Assembly (NCBI GenBank): GCA_023954375.1
Contig: JAMLIC010000009.1
Coordinates: 165,410-229,409, forward strand
Source: Planctomycetota bacterium
Lineage (GTDB): Bacteria; Planctomycetota; J058
DNA: 64,000 nucleotides
Reading direction: 5' to 3'
The position numbers were made by a program, and so were the translations under genes. Below are positions 27,423 to 37,249 of this stretch, piece after piece (within the stretch, counting starts at the first letter, position 1; each line of letters opens with the position of its first letter). A model generated the notes under the pieces. The model had not been told where the DNA came from, did not search any database, and saw only the letters and a program-made list of their open reading frames with translations.

Positions 27423-30400
27423 ATGGTCGCTCGGGTCGGCGCGCGGGTGGGCGAGTTCGTGCTCGAGGAGGAGCTGGGCCGCGGGCTCCTCGGCCGCGCG
27501 TTCAAGGCGCAGCAGGGCAAGAAGAAGAAGCGCGTCGTCCTCAAGGCGCTCGACGTCGACGACTACGGCTGGCTCCTGCGCACGCGCTACGGCGAGACGC
27601 GCGTGAACCTCGACCGCGTCGCCGCGGTGCGCGGCTTCGAGCGCGTGCTGTTCGAGGACGACGGGCAGGCGTGGGTCGTCGTCGGCCCCATGAGCGAGCG
27701 GACGCTCGCCGACCAGCTCGCCCAGGGGCCGCTGCGCCCGGGCCCCGCGCGCGAGGTCGTGCTCGGCGTGGCCCGCGTCCTCTCGGAGGCGCACGGGCGC
27801 GGCCGGGTCCACGGCTGGCTGAAGCCGTCGAACGTGCTCGTCGACGGCACCAACGTCGTCCTGGCCGACTTCGGCCTGCGCCCGGTGGCCGCGCGCCTGG
27901 GCGGCGCGCGCCTCGTCAACTACCTGGGCGACGACGGCGCCGCGGCCCTCGAGTTCCTGCCGCCCGAGGAGCGGGCGGGCGACGTCGAGCCCACGCCGGT
28001 CACCGACACCTACGCGCTGGGGGCGCTGATCGCGCGCGTGTTCGGGGAGGGGGTCGCCGCCCCGCTGGCGCGCGTGGTGGAGCGCGCGACCCACGCCACG
28101 CCGTCCGAGCGCTTCCCGGACGCGCGCGAGATGCTCGCCGTGCTCGAGAAGGTCCTCGCCTCGGCCCTCACGCAGTCGGGGAGCCTCCCGGCCCTCGGCG
28201 CGTCTGCCGCGGCCGCCGCCGCGCCGCCGCCGCCACCCGCGCCGGCCGTCCCGACGGTGGCCGAGTTCGACCCGCTCGCCGACGAGGGGGCGCTCGAGCT
28301 CGACGGCGACGTCCTCGCGCCGGCCGCCGCGGCCCCCCGCGGCGCGCCGCCGCCCGCGCCGCCACCGCCGCCGCCACCGCCTCGCGCCGCCGCGCTCCCG
28401 CCGGCTCCGCCGGCGCGGAGCGGGCCCGCCGTCGACGACCTGCTGGCAGAGCCTGACGTCTCGTTCGAGGAGACCGAGGACGCCGAGGAGGCGGGCAGCC
28501 TCACCGGCCTGGTTGCAGGTCCCCAAGGTCTCCGACCTCAGGACGACCTGCTCGGCGACGACTTCCCGGTGAAGGTCGCCGCGCGCCAGACCATGCGGCG
28601 CAAGCGGCTGGACGAGTCGGGTCAGCTGCCCACCGGCGCGGCCGCCTCGCCCGCGGGCAAGGCCCCGCCGCCACCCCCGCCGGGGCGGGCCCCGTCCGCC
28701 AAGGCGCCGCCCCTGCCTCGCCGCCGCCCGCCGCGGGCAAGGCGCCGCCCCGCCGAAGGCCCTTGCCGGCGGCAGCACCGCGGCCTTCGCGGCCGCTGCG
28801 TTCGCGGCTGGCGACCCGTTCGCCCCTGCAGGCAGCGACCCGTTCGCCCCCGCCGGCAACGACCCGTTCGCCCCCGCCGGCAACGACCCGTTCGCCCCCG
28901 CCGGCAACGACCCGTTCGCCCCCGCAGGCAGCGACCCGTTCGCCCCCGCAGGCAGCGACCCGTTCGCCCCCGCAGGCAGCGACCCGTTCGCCCCCGCAGG
29001 CAGCGACCCGTTCGCCCCCGCCGGCAGCGACCCGTTCGCCCCCGCAGGCAGCGACCCGTTCGCCCCCGCCGGCAGCGACCCGTTCGCCCCCGCAGGCAGC
29101 GACCCGTTCGCCCCTGCAGGCAGCGACCCGTTCGCCCCCGCCGGCAACGACCCGTTCGCCCCCGCCGGCAGCGACCCGTTCGCCCCCGCCGGCAACGACC
29201 CGTTCGCCCCCGCCGGCAGCGACCCGTTCGCCCCCGCCGGCAACGACCCGTCTGCCCCCGCCGGCAGCGACCTGTCTGCCCCTGCCGGCAACGACTCCGT
29301 TCGCCCCGCCGGCAGCGACCCGTTCGCCCCCGCCGGCAACGACCTGTCTGCCCCTGCCGGCAGCGACCTGTTCGCCTCGCCGGCAGCGACCTGTTCGCCC
29401 TGGCCGCAGGCAAAGACCTGTCTGCTCCCTGCCGGCAACGACCCGTTCGCCCCCGGAGGCAACGACCCGTTCGCCCCCGCCGGCCACGACCTGTTCGCCC
29501 CTGCTGGTAACGACCTGTCTGCCCCTGCCGGCAGCGACCCGTTCGCCCCCGCCGGCAACGACCCGTTCGCCCCCGCCGGCACGACCCGTTCGCCCCCGCC
29601 GGCCACGACCCGTTCGCGCCTGCCGGCAACGACCCGTTCGCCCCCGCCGGCCACGACCCGTTCGCGCCTGCAGGTGGCTTCGGCGGGCGCGGCGGCCCGC
29701 CGACGGGGGGCTACGGCCCACCTCCGACGGGCGACCCGTTCGCGCCGGGTGGGGGGGGCTTCGGTGGCGGCGACCCGTTCGGCCCGGCAGGTGGCTTCGG
29801 CGCGCCCGCGGGTCATGGCGCTCCGCCGACCGAGGACCCGTTCGCGCCCGGCGGCGGCTTCGGCGGCGCGCCCGCCGGCTACGGCGCGCCGCAGGGCGAC
29901 CCGTTCGCCCCGGGAGGCTTCGGGGGACCGCAAGGGGGCGGCGATCCCTTCGCCTTCGGCGGCGGCGGGCCGCCCGGTTACGCGCCTCCGCCGGGCGGCG
30001 ACCCCTTCGCGCCCGGCGGCTTCGGCGGGCCCGCCCCGGGCTTCGGGCCCCAGGCTGGCGGCGATCCCTTCGCTTCCGGCCCGCCCCCGGGCTACGGCCC
30101 GCCCCCGGGCGATCCGTTCGCGCAGGGCGGCTACGGCGGCCCTGGCGGCGACCCTTTCGCGTCCGGTCCGCCCCCGGGCTACGGCCCCCCGCCCGGCGGC
30201 GATCCCTTCGCGCCCGGCGGCTTCGGCGGCCCCGGCGGCGACCCCTTCGCGTCCGGCCCGCCCCCGGGCTACGGCCCTCCTCCCGGCGGCGACCCCTTCG
30301 CGCCCGGCGGCGGCTTCGGAGGCCCCGCGGGCGGCGGCTACGGGCCGCCTCCTGGCGGCGATCCGTTCGGCGCGGGGCCGGGCTTCGACCCGTTCGCCCC

Positions 30401-30875
30401 GGGCGGGTTCGGCGCGTCCCCGGGCGCGGCGCCGGCGCCGCCCGGCGGCCCGCAGGGGTTCGATCCCTTCGGCGCCACCATGGCCCCGGGCCAGGACTTC
30501 AACGCCGAGGGCGTGACCCTCTCCGGCGGCTTCGCCCCGGGCGGCGCGCCGGCGTGGAACGACCCCTTCGGCCCCGCTCCGGGCGCTCCGGGCGCTCCGG
30601 GCGGCGGGCAAGGCCCCGCCTGGAACGACCCCTTCGGCGCGCCCGGCGGCCAGGGCCAGGCCTGGAGCGACCCGTTCGCCGGCGGCGCGCCGCCGCCGCC
30701 CGCGCCGCCGACGGCGGGCTTCGGCGGGCCGGCGGGCTTCGGTGGCCAGCCAGGCTGGCCGCCCGCGCCGGGCCAGCAGCAGCCCGGGTGGGCCGGGCCC
30801 GGGGGCTTCGGCCCGCCGCCCGGGGGCGACGACCCGTTCGGCGGCGACGCCGGGTTCGACCCGTTCGCGTCCTGA
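27423..30875 (+). CDS. Pseudokinase with a giant DPFAPAG-repeat and Gly/Pro-rich tail, frameshifted
   Basis: ATG 27423 is preceded by AGGAGG at 4-nt spacing; a CATACT -10 candidate lies at 27395-27400. Residues 1-~260 form a Hanks kinase fold: ELGRGLLGRAFKA, VVLKALD with K41, ADFGLRP with D149. The HRD loop reads HGWLKPSN, so the catalytic Asp is Trp132 and the protein is probably inactive. A Pro-rich linker leads to about 35 tandem octapeptides [SN]DPFAPAG (28813-29676), then ~400 residues of Gly/Pro-rich sequence with many GGDPFAPGGFGG units up to FDPFAS and the stop. The frame changes at 28715-28760 and near 29582, and a -1/+1 pair lies at ~29370-29430. These could be indel errors or slippage in repeats. 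No membrane segment is seen. Confidence 0.72.
28813..29676 (+). repeat. 24-bp tandem repeat array encoding DPFAPAG[S/N]
   Basis: About 35 copies of a 24-bp unit (GACCCGTTCGCCCCCGC core plus AGGCAGC or CGGCAAC). Variation is mostly AGC/AAC (Ser/Asn) and GCA/GCC. Some units near 29260-29530 read DLSAPAG or DLFAPAG. Single-base gains and losses in a few units break the frame. Confidence 0.9.
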
Positions 30876-30972
30876 CCGCGCTCGTGGACTCGCGCCGGCG
30901 CGCCGGTCGCGCTCGCACCTGGCCGACCCTTCCCGGTGGCCGTGAGGCCCCCGGTCGGCTATCGATGGTCGC

Positions 30973-31809
30973 GTGAACGTCGCCGCCGCCGAGCGCCACG
31001 GGCCGCCGCCCTGCGCCGCCCACCCGCGGGCGACCGCGACGACCACCTGCGCGGGCTGCGGCCTGTTCCTGTGCGCGGCGTGCGCCGAGCCCGAGGCGCG
31101 CTGCCTGCGCTGCCGGGGCGGCGGGCATCCGGTGGCCTGGGAGGACCCGACGCTCTCGACGCCGGTCGCGCTCGGGCGCACGCTCAAGGCGCTCAGCGGG
31201 GCCGGGAAGTTCTTCGACCAGCTCCCCTGGAGCGGCGGGCTGCGCGCGCCGCTGACCTTCGCCGCGCTCGTGGCGACGCTGGCCGCCGCCGGGGCCGCCC
31301 TGTTCACCGCCGTCGGCACCCTCGCCGGCGGCGGCGCGCTGGGCACGCTCGAGGCGTCGCTCGCGCCGCTGGCGACCGACGCCGACGCGCGGCAGGGGCT
31401 CGACCTGGTCATGCAGTTCCTGCGCAACTGGCAGGCGCTGCAGCTCCGGTTCGCGCTCCTGCAGGTCGCGTGGGCGCCGCTCCTGGCGCCGCTCCAGCTC
31501 GTGATCCTGGGCGCGCTCACCCACGGGCTCGCCCGCCTCCTCGGCGGTCGCGGCAGCTTCGAGGCGACCGTGCGCGCCATGGGCTACGCCCACGGGGGCC
31601 AGATCCTGCAGCTCGTGCCCATGGCGGGCAGCACGCTGGCCGCGCTGCTCGTCCTCGTCCTCACCGGCGTCGGGCTGCGCCGGGCCCATGGCGTCTCCCC
31701 CGGGCGCGCCGTGGTGCTGACGCTCTGGCCGATCCCGGTCGCGCTGCTCTTCGGCTGCCTGCTCCTCGGCCTGGTCGTCTCGCGGGTGATGCCGATCCTG
31801 CTCAGGTAG
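30973..31809 (+). CDS. B-box-type zinc finger / YIP1-domain membrane protein
   Basis: 278 residues. The N-terminus is a B-box-like finger: C14, H17, C26, C29, C34, C37, C44, C47 (CAAHPR, CAGCG, CAAC, CLRC). The rest fits the YIP1 family, with five or so membrane segments (LTFAALVATLAAAGAALFTAVG, APLLAPLQLVILGALTHGLARLL, QILQLVPMAGSTLAALLVLVLTGVGL, ALLFGCLLLGLVVSRV) and the conserved ATVRAMGYAHGGQIL loop. Its role is unknown; this fusion is frequent in Planctomycetes. GTG 30973 follows a TATCGA -10-like hexamer by 7 nt. Confidence 0.78.
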   Translation: MNVAAAERHGPPPCAAHPRATATTTCAGCGLFLCAACAEPEARCLRCRGGGHPVAWEDPTLSTPVALGRTLKALSGAGKFFDQLPWSGGLRAPLTFAALVATLAAAGAALFTAVGTLAGGGALGTLEASLAPLATDADARQGLDLVMQFLRNWQALQLRFALLQVAWAPLLAPLQLVILGALTHGLARLLGGRGSFEATVRAMGYAHGGQILQLVPMAGSTLAALLVLVLTGVGLRRAHGVSPGRAVVLTLWPIPVALLFGCLLLGLVVSRVMPILLR

Positions 31810-31817
31810 CTCGCAGC

Positions 31818-32474
31818 TCAGCCGAGCGCGAGCGCCTCGCGCGGCAGCACGAGCGCGTCGCGCGGCAGGACCGCGGCCGCCGGGTAGGCGTGCGCGCCGT
31901 CGCCGGGCGCCGCCGGCGCCGGCTGGTCGAAGCGGGCCACGCGGTTCTTGCCCGAGCACTTGGCGCGGTAGAGCGCCTGGTCGGCGCGGCGGTAGACGAT
32001 CTCGTGGTCGGTCTCGCGCGCCTCGCCCGACCAGGCCACGCCGGCCGAGACCGTCACGGGGCGCCCCTCGAGCAGGTCCAGCTTGCGCACGGTGGCGCAG
32101 AGGCGCTCGGCCACCTTCTCGGCGTCGGCCGCGTCGCAGCCCGCGAGCAGCACGGCGAACTCCTCGCCCCCCACGCGGAACACGCGGTCGCCCGAGCTCG
32201 TGCGCAGGACGGCCGCGACCGCCTTGAGGACGACGTCGCCCATGTGGTGACCGTAGGAGTCGTTGATGTGCTTGAAGTCGTCGATGTCGATCAGGATCAG
32301 CGAGTAGCGGCCGAGCTTCTTGCGCCGGCGCTCGAACTGCGGACGGTTGTAGACGAGCGTCAGGGCGTCGCGCGTCAGCGGGTCGACCTCGTGGTCGTAG
32401 TAGTCGCGGAACGACTGGGCGCCGTTCTTGACCGCCACCCCCAGCGCCCGGAAGAACCTGCTCACGCCGTTCAC
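31818..32474 (-). CDS. GGDEF-domain diguanylate cyclase
   Basis: 218 residues, convergent with the YIP1 gene (8 nt between stops). The GGDEF domain spans ~30-185: DALTLVYNRPQFERR, LILIDIDDFKHINDSYGHHMGD, FRVGGEEFAVLL (active GGEEF), VTVSAGVAW, RRADQALYRAKCSGKNRV. It should make cyclic di-GMP. The position of the inhibitory RxxD I-site reads SSGD, so product inhibition is probably absent. There is no sensor domain beyond ~30 N-terminal residues. GTG start, with GGAG 7 nt upstream. Confidence 0.9.
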   Translation of the reverse strand: MNGVSRFFRALGVAVKNGAQSFRDYYDHEVDPLTRDALTLVYNRPQFERRRKKLGRYSLILIDIDDFKHINDSYGHHMGDVVLKAVAAVLRTSSGDRVFRVGGEEFAVLLAGCDAADAEKVAERLCATVRKLDLLEGRPVTVSAGVAWSGEARETDHEIVYRRADQALYRAKCSGKNRVARFDQPAPAAPGDGAHAYPAAAVLPRDALVLPREALALG

Positions 32475-32619
32475 GCCGCGCTCCGTCCACTGCTCCTATC
32501 GTCCTGGCGCGGCTGGAACTTTGCCCCCGAACGTCAAGCCGCGTTGGCACCCCCCGGGCGAAAACGGAGCTCAGGCGGGCGCGGCCCCCGTCCGAAGAGG
32601 AGAGGTCAGGGCGGGCGCG

Positions 32620-33955
32620 TCAGCCGCCGAGCGGCAGGTCGACGAGGGCGGGGCGCGCCTCGAGGAGGTGGTACGGGGTCACGGCGCCCGTGCGCTCGAG
32701 GCGGGCCTGCGCCTCGAGCGCGCGCGCGATCAGGGGGCGGGCCTCGGCCGGGAGGCGGCCGGTGACGACGTGCTCCTCGAGGATCGCCGCGATCCGGTCG
32801 AACGGCATGGGCTCGGGCCGGTAGACGCGCACCTGGCGCATGGCCTGGACCATGTCGGCGACCTCCTCGATCACCGCCGGGCCCGGGCGGGCGGGCGCCG
32901 AGTGGTGCGCGGCGAGGTTGTGGAGCCGCAGCGCGAACGGGTCGGGGGGGCCGCGGCGGGACAGGCCGGCGGCCACGTGCGGCGAGAGCTTGCCGACGTC
33001 GATCGAGCGCTCGCCCGCGCGCCGGGCCTCGACCGGCAGCCGGGCGAGCCACGCGGGCACCTCGAGCGGGACCCCCTCGCGGTCGCGCAGCGGCTCGCGC
33101 CGCAGCGACGCGATCAGCTCCTCGACGCGGCGGACCGAGGCGCGCTCACCGAAGTCGTGGACGCCGCGGAGCGCCGCGTCGCCGGGCGCGGCGGCGGGGA
33201 TCGGGCGCGTGCGGCCGCCCAGGGCCCGCACGAGCGCGTCGACCTCGCGCACGTGCTCGTAGGTCTCGCGCAGGAACGCGGCCACGTCGGCCGCGTCGGC
33301 CTGCGGCCCGGCCTCGCCGCGGCGCACGGCCGCGACCGTCGCCGCGAAGCGCGCCTCGAGCCAGGCGGGCGGCGGCGGGTGGACGGCGGCGAGGCCCGCG
33401 CGGGCCGCCGGCGAGCGGGCGGCCGCCAGGTCGTCGCGCGCCGCGCGCAGGGCGTCGTCGCCGGCGCGCGTCGCTCGACGGCCCCGCCCTCGTGGCCGCG
33501 GGCCGGGAGCCGCCCGGGCCGGCGCGCCGCCGAGCGCGCCCACGAGCCCTGGCGTCGGCTCGACCGGCGCGGCCGCGAGGCCGCGCAGGCGGTCGACGGG
33601 CCGCGCGCGCCGGCCGCGCGGCGAGCGGCAAGGCGCCGGCCGAGGCGCCGACCGCCGCGGCGGCGCCGGTGTCCTCGAGGAGCGGGCGACCCTCGAGGGC
33701 GTTGCGGCCGCCCTGGTCGACGACGGCGGCCGTGGCGCCGCCTCCCGACCAGGCGGCGACCGTGCGCGCCGTCGAGACGCTCGCCGCGCCGCCGAGCCCG
33801 AGGGTCGCCGCCGTGACCGCGCCGCCGACCGCGCCGGCGGCCCCGGCCACGAGGAGCTCGCGCCACGACGGCCGCCGCCCCATGGCGCGCGCGATCGCCC
33901 AGGCCAGGACGAGCGACACCCCGGCGCCGACGAGCGCCCCCACCAGGACGTGCAT
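32620..33955 (-). CDS. Membrane-anchored uncharacterised protein, one apparent frameshift
   Basis: ATG 33955 is preceded by GGAGGGAGGG. The N-terminal part (33955-~33600) has two glycine-zipper-like hydrophobic segments (VLVGALVGAGVSLVLAWAIA and LLVAGAAGAVGGAVTAATLGLGGAA). Near 33560-33600 the reading moves to another frame (RPVDRLRGLAAAPVEPTPG then ALRAARDDLAAARSPAARAGL), which is open to the stop at 32620. The C-terminal ~290 residues are soluble and helical with an AVIEEVADMVQAM... region. I do not recognise the family. The break lies in a run of alternating CG and is probably a consensus indel. Confidence 0.6.
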
Positions 33956-34177
33956 CGGTCCCTCCCTCCGCCCGCCCCGACAACACACGGGGGGCCGGGC
34001 GCAACCCGTTGCGTCGCGGGCGTCGACGCGGGCGGCTGCCGTTCGTTGCGGCAGCCGGCGGGGGCGCCATGGGACGCGTCGGCGACGAAGGGCGCTCCCG
34101 GCCAGGGAGGGCGAACAGCAGCACGCCGGACACCGAGCGCGCCCGACGCGTCACCGTCACGGGTGAGCGCGGTCGGC
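33956..34177. other. Spacer with a hairpin downstream of the exporter operon
   Basis: No gene is seen. CGGCTGCCG (34033-34041) and CGGCAGCCG (34049-34057) form a 9-bp stem with loop TTCGTTG. It lies ~120 nt beyond the end of the minus-strand exporter operon and may contribute to termination. Confidence 0.4.
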
Positions 34178-35257
34178 TCAGGGCCGCGACGCCGCGGCGC
34201 CGGGGAGGAACGTCGCCGTCATCTCGAGGCCGAGCGGCAGGTCGGCCGCGTCGAGCTCGACCACGACCTCGAGCACCTTCGTGTCGATCCGCTCGCGCGG
34301 GCGGTCGGTGCGGAAGTTCTTGCGACCGAGCGTGAGCTCCTGGCGCAGGACGCGCCCACGGAACACGACGCCGGGGAAGGCGGGCGCCACGGCCTCGACG
34401 ACCTGCCCCGGGGAGACGAGGGCCAGGTCGCGCGCGTCGACGTCGCACCGGAGCCGCAGGGCCCCGCCGGCGACGGTCAAGAGCGGCGGCCCCTCATTGG
34501 GGATCCCAACCACCTCGCCGGGCTCACGGTGCCGGTAGACGACGCGCCCGTCGAGCGGGCTGCGCACCCGGGTGCGCTCGAGCTGCGCCTCGGCCAGCAG
34601 GAGCGCCGCCTCGGCGCGCGCGACCTCGGCCCGCGCCTCGTCGACCACCTCCGGCCGCTCGCCGCGCGCGAGCTCGTCGACCCACGCGGCCGCCGCGTCG
34701 CGGCTCGCCGCCGCCGCCGCGAGCTCGGCGCGCGCCGTGTCGAGCGTGTGCGCCGGCTGGACGGCGCGCTCGACGAGCGCCTGGGCGCGCGTCTGCTCGA
34801 GGCGCGCGCGCTCGAGCGTGGCCTCGGCGCGGGCGAGGTCGGCGCGGGCGCGGGCGCGGACCTCCTCGCGGGCGCCGGCCTCGACGCGCGCGAGCGCCGC
34901 GCGGGCGCGAGAGAGCTCGGCCGCGCGCAGGGCCACCTGCGCGCGCTCGACGTCGCTCTCGAGCTCGGCCAGGACCTCGCCCGCGGCGACCGGTTCCCCC
35001 GCCTCGCGGGTCACGCGCGCCAGGCGCCCCTGCTGCTGGACGCGCAGCTCGACCAGCCGCGTGGCCGGCTCGACGACGCCCGGCGCCACGACGACCTCGA
35101 CCCGCGCCGGCGCCGGCCCGGCCGGGCCGGGCGTCGGGCGCGCCTCGTGCGCCTGGCCGCCGTCGCTGGCGTAGGTCAGGGCCACGCTCAGCGCCGAGAG
35201 CAGGCCCAGGGCGGCCGACACGGTGAGCGTCTTCGCGCGAGGGGAGCAGCTAACCAC
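34178..35257 (-). CDS. HlyD/DevB-type periplasmic adaptor of an ABC exporter
   Basis: 359 residues. An N-terminal membrane anchor or signal (LTVSAALGLLSALSVALTYA) is followed by a biotinyl-lipoyl half-motif (PGVVEPATRLVELRVQQQGRLARVTREAGEPVAAGEVLAEL). Next come a long alpha-helical hairpin (~120-235), the second half-motif (TRVRSPLDGRVVYRHREPGEVVG) and a beta-barrel domain. It bridges the inner-membrane transporter to an outer-membrane channel. GTG 35257 overlaps the ATPase stop by 8 nt and has GAGGAG upstream. It is the third gene of a permease-ATPase-adaptor operon. Confidence 0.85.
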   Translation of the reverse strand: MVSCSPRAKTLTVSAALGLLSALSVALTYASDGGQAHEARPTPGPAGPAPARVEVVVAPGVVEPATRLVELRVQQQGRLARVTREAGEPVAAGEVLAELESDVERAQVALRAAELSRARAALARVEAGAREEVRARARADLARAEATLERARLEQTRAQALVERAVQPAHTLDTARAELAAAAASRDAAAAWVDELARGERPEVVDEARAEVARAEAALLLAEAQLERTRVRSPLDGRVVYRHREPGEVVGIPNEGPPLLTVAGGALRLRCDVDARDLALVSPGQVVEAVAPAFPGVVFRGRVLRQELTLGRKNFRTDRPRERIDTKVLEVVVELDAADLPLGLEMTATFLPGAAASRP

Positions 35258-35933
35258 GGGAGACCTCCTCGTCCGAGCGCACGCGCCCGTCCTCGATCGT
35301 GACCACGCGGTCGGCGAGCGACAGCAGCCGCGGGTCGTGGGTGACGACGACGACCGCCCGCCCCGCGTCGGCCGCGCCGCGCAGGAGCTCCATGACGCGC
35401 TGGCCGTTGGTCGAGTCGAGCGCGCCCGTGGGCTCGTCGGCGAGCAGGATCCGCCCGGGCGCGCCGAGCGCGCGGGCGATCGCCACGCGCTGCTTCTGGC
35501 CGCCCGACAGGTCCTGCGGTACATGGTGCGCGCGGTCGGCGAGGCCGACCTCCGCCAGGAGCTCTCGCGCCCGAGCCGCGCGCGCGCGGGCCCCGAGCCC
35601 GGCGAGCTGGAGCCCGAGCTCCACGTTCTCCTGCGCCGTGAGCGCCTCGAACAGGTTGAAGGCCTGGAAGACGAACGCGAGGCGCCGGCGGCGCAGGAGC
35701 GGCAGCGTGCGCTCGTCGAGGTCCGTCACGTCCTGGCCCTGGACCCACACGCGGCCGGCCGTCGGCCGCAGGAGGAGGCCCAGGATCGACACGAGCGTCG
35801 TCTTGCCGCTCCCCGACGGGCCCATGACGAGCGTGAGCTCGCCCGCGCGCAGGGACAGGTCGACGCCGTGCAGCACCTGCACGGCGGCCTCGCCCTGGCC
35901 GTAGGTCTTGGTCAGCCCCTCGACGCGCAGCAC
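35250..35933 (-). CDS. ABC transporter ATPase (DevA/LolD/MacB type)
   Basis: About 227 residues. Walker A GPSGSGKTT, Q-loop FVFQAFNLF, signature LSGGQKQR, Walker B ILLADEPT, and the switch His in VTHDPR are all present. It powers the exporter with the permease upstream and adaptor downstream. GTG 35933 (VLRVEGLTKTYG) is chosen as start. The frame remains open back through the repeat A copy at 35944-36040, so a longer product beginning in the repeat cannot be excluded. Confidence 0.9.
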   Translation of the reverse strand: MLRVEGLTKTYGQGEAAVQVLHGVDLSLRAGELTLVMGPSGSGKTTLVSILGLLLRPTAGRVWVQGQDVTDLDERTLPLLRRRRLAFVFQAFNLFEALTAQENVELGLQLAGLGARARAARARELLAEVGLADRAHHVPQDLSGGQKQRVAIARALGAPGRILLADEPTGALDSTNGQRVMELLRGAADAGRAVVVVTHDPRLLSLADRVVTIEDGRVRSDEEVSRG

Positions 35934-35943
35934 GTCTTCGATG

Positions 35944-36040
35944 TGACGCGCTCGCGAGGGGGGCGCGGTCGGCGCGAGTGCCCGGGCGACCACGTCTGGC
36001 CCGCTCCGCGCCTCCCCATCGCGCGCTCTGGCGGATCGGG
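35944..36040. repeat. Interspersed repeat A, copy inside the exporter operon
   Basis: Begins TGACGCGCTCGCGAGG, continues GGGGCGCGGTCGGCG, and ends CGCGCCTCCCCATCGC then GCTCTGGCGG. The two ends are imperfect inverted repeats (AGGGGGGCGCG against CGCGCCTCCCC). Copies lie at 42407-42576 (with a partial tandem duplicate) and, reversed, 55753-55849. Here it sits between the permease stop and the ATPase start. Confidence 0.75.
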
Positions 36041-36085
36041 TAAGAGCGGCGGCAGGAAGGGTCAAGCGCTCTCCTCTCGGCCGGG

Positions 36086-37249
36086 TCAGGCCTTGAACAC
36101 GATCGCCGGCTCGAGCCGGACGACCCGCAGCACCGAGCCGAAGGTGGCCGCGGCGCACATGACGACGGTGACGACGCCGAGGCCGGCCACGAGGCCGGGC
36201 GGCATGAGGATCAGGAGCACGCCCTCGTTGGCGAAGCGGGCGGCGGCGAGCGACACGACGAGGCCGACCCCGTAGCCCAGGAGCGACGTCATGAGCGACT
36301 GGGCGAGGATCACCGAGGCGAGCTCGCCGTTGGTCCCGCCGAGCGCCTTGAACGTGCCGTACTCGCGGAACTTCTCCATGGTCTGGCTGTAGATCGCCTG
36401 GCCGACGATCGCGCCGCCGACCAGCAGGCCCAGCACGGCGGCCAGGATCGCCATGACGCCGGCGCCGGTGCCGAGGAGCCAGTAGGCCACCGAGCGGGCC
36501 ATGAACTCGCGCTTCGTGAGCACCTCGACCTCGGGCAGGCGCTCGAGGAGGCGCGCGCGGACCGCCTCGACGTCGTGGCCGGGGGCGACGCCCACGACGA
36601 CGAACTTGACCTGCGTGCGCGGGTCGAGGCCGTGGGCGTAGTCGCGGGCGCTCGCCAGGCTGCTGAACACGAAGGGCGTCGTGGTGAACGAGCGCACGTC
36701 CCGGCTGAAGCCGACGACGCGCGCGCGGTGACCGTGGACCTCGACCTCGTCGCCCACCTCGAGGCGCCGCCCGCCGCCCAGGCGCCCGCGCTCGAGGTCG
36801 TCGCACACGACGCCGCCGTCGCGCCAGATCGCCTTCGCCTCGCCCTCGGCCATGGCCCACGGCAGGCCGACCGGCCGCTCGGGGTCGACGCCGACGATCA
36901 CGACCTGCTCGAACTGGCCCGACGGCGTCTTCCAGGCGGTGAAGTCGACGATCAGCCGCGACGACCACTCGACGCCCTCGGTCGCCAGCGCCTGATAGTG
37001 GCGCTGCTCCGGGAGGCCCATGACCATCTCGAAGTTCTTGGTCCCGTCCTGCATGATCCACAGGTCGCCCGGGCTCCGCGCGACGAGCGCCGTGATCGTG
37101 TCGGCGAAGCCCGTGAGCATGCCGACCTGCAGGTTCATGAGCACCGACGCGAACACGACGCCGGTCACCGCCGTGATCAGCTTGAGCTTGTCGTGCAGCA
37201 GGTTCTTGCGGGCCAGGCGGAGCATGGGGAGCGACAGAGCAGGGCTCAT
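36086..37249 (-). CDS. FtsX-like ABC exporter permease (DevC type)
   Basis: 387 residues. It opens MLRLARKNLLHDKLKLITAVTGVVFASVLMNLQVGML (after MSPALSLP), the DevC signature. A large periplasmic MacB-like domain follows (~60-260). Three C-terminal membrane spans follow (GVMAILAAVLGLLVGGAIVGQAIYS, SLMTSLLGYGVGLVVSLAAARFA, LVAGLGVVTVVMCAAATFGSVL). TMEKFREYGTFKALGGTNGEL is the usual coupling loop. With the ATPase and HlyD-type adaptor it resembles DevBCA exporters. Cargo unknown. Its ATG shares the CATG at 37247-37250 with the possible start of the divergent gene. Confidence 0.88.
   Translation of the reverse strand: MSPALSLPMLRLARKNLLHDKLKLITAVTGVVFASVLMNLQVGMLTGFADTITALVARSPGDLWIMQDGTKNFEMVMGLPEQRHYQALATEGVEWSSRLIVDFTAWKTPSGQFEQVVIVGVDPERPVGLPWAMAEGEAKAIWRDGGVVCDDLERGRLGGGRRLEVGDEVEVHGHRARVVGFSRDVRSFTTTPFVFSSLASARDYAHGLDPRTQVKFVVVGVAPGHDVEAVRARLLERLPEVEVLTKREFMARSVAYWLLGTGAGVMAILAAVLGLLVGGAIVGQAIYSQTMEKFREYGTFKALGGTNGELASVILAQSLMTSLLGYGVGLVVSLAAARFANEGVLLILMPPGLVAGLGVVTVVMCAAATFGSVLRVVRLEPAIVFKA

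Noticed and set aside
28813..29676. CRISPR array
   Set aside because: The 24-bp units are contiguous with no spacers and keep an octapeptide periodicity, so this is a coding tandem repeat.
28763..30976. Plus-strand frames reading AATRSPP and RQRPVRP through the repeat array
   Set aside because: Alternative frames of the same repeats. Only the DPFAPAG frame connects logically to the FDPF-rich downstream part and the stop at 30875.
35934..36060. N-terminal extension of the ABC ATPase through repeat A
   Set aside because: Family homology begins only at LRVEGLTKTYG. The upstream open frame is a property of repeat A found also where no gene follows. Kept as a finding but not used for the start.
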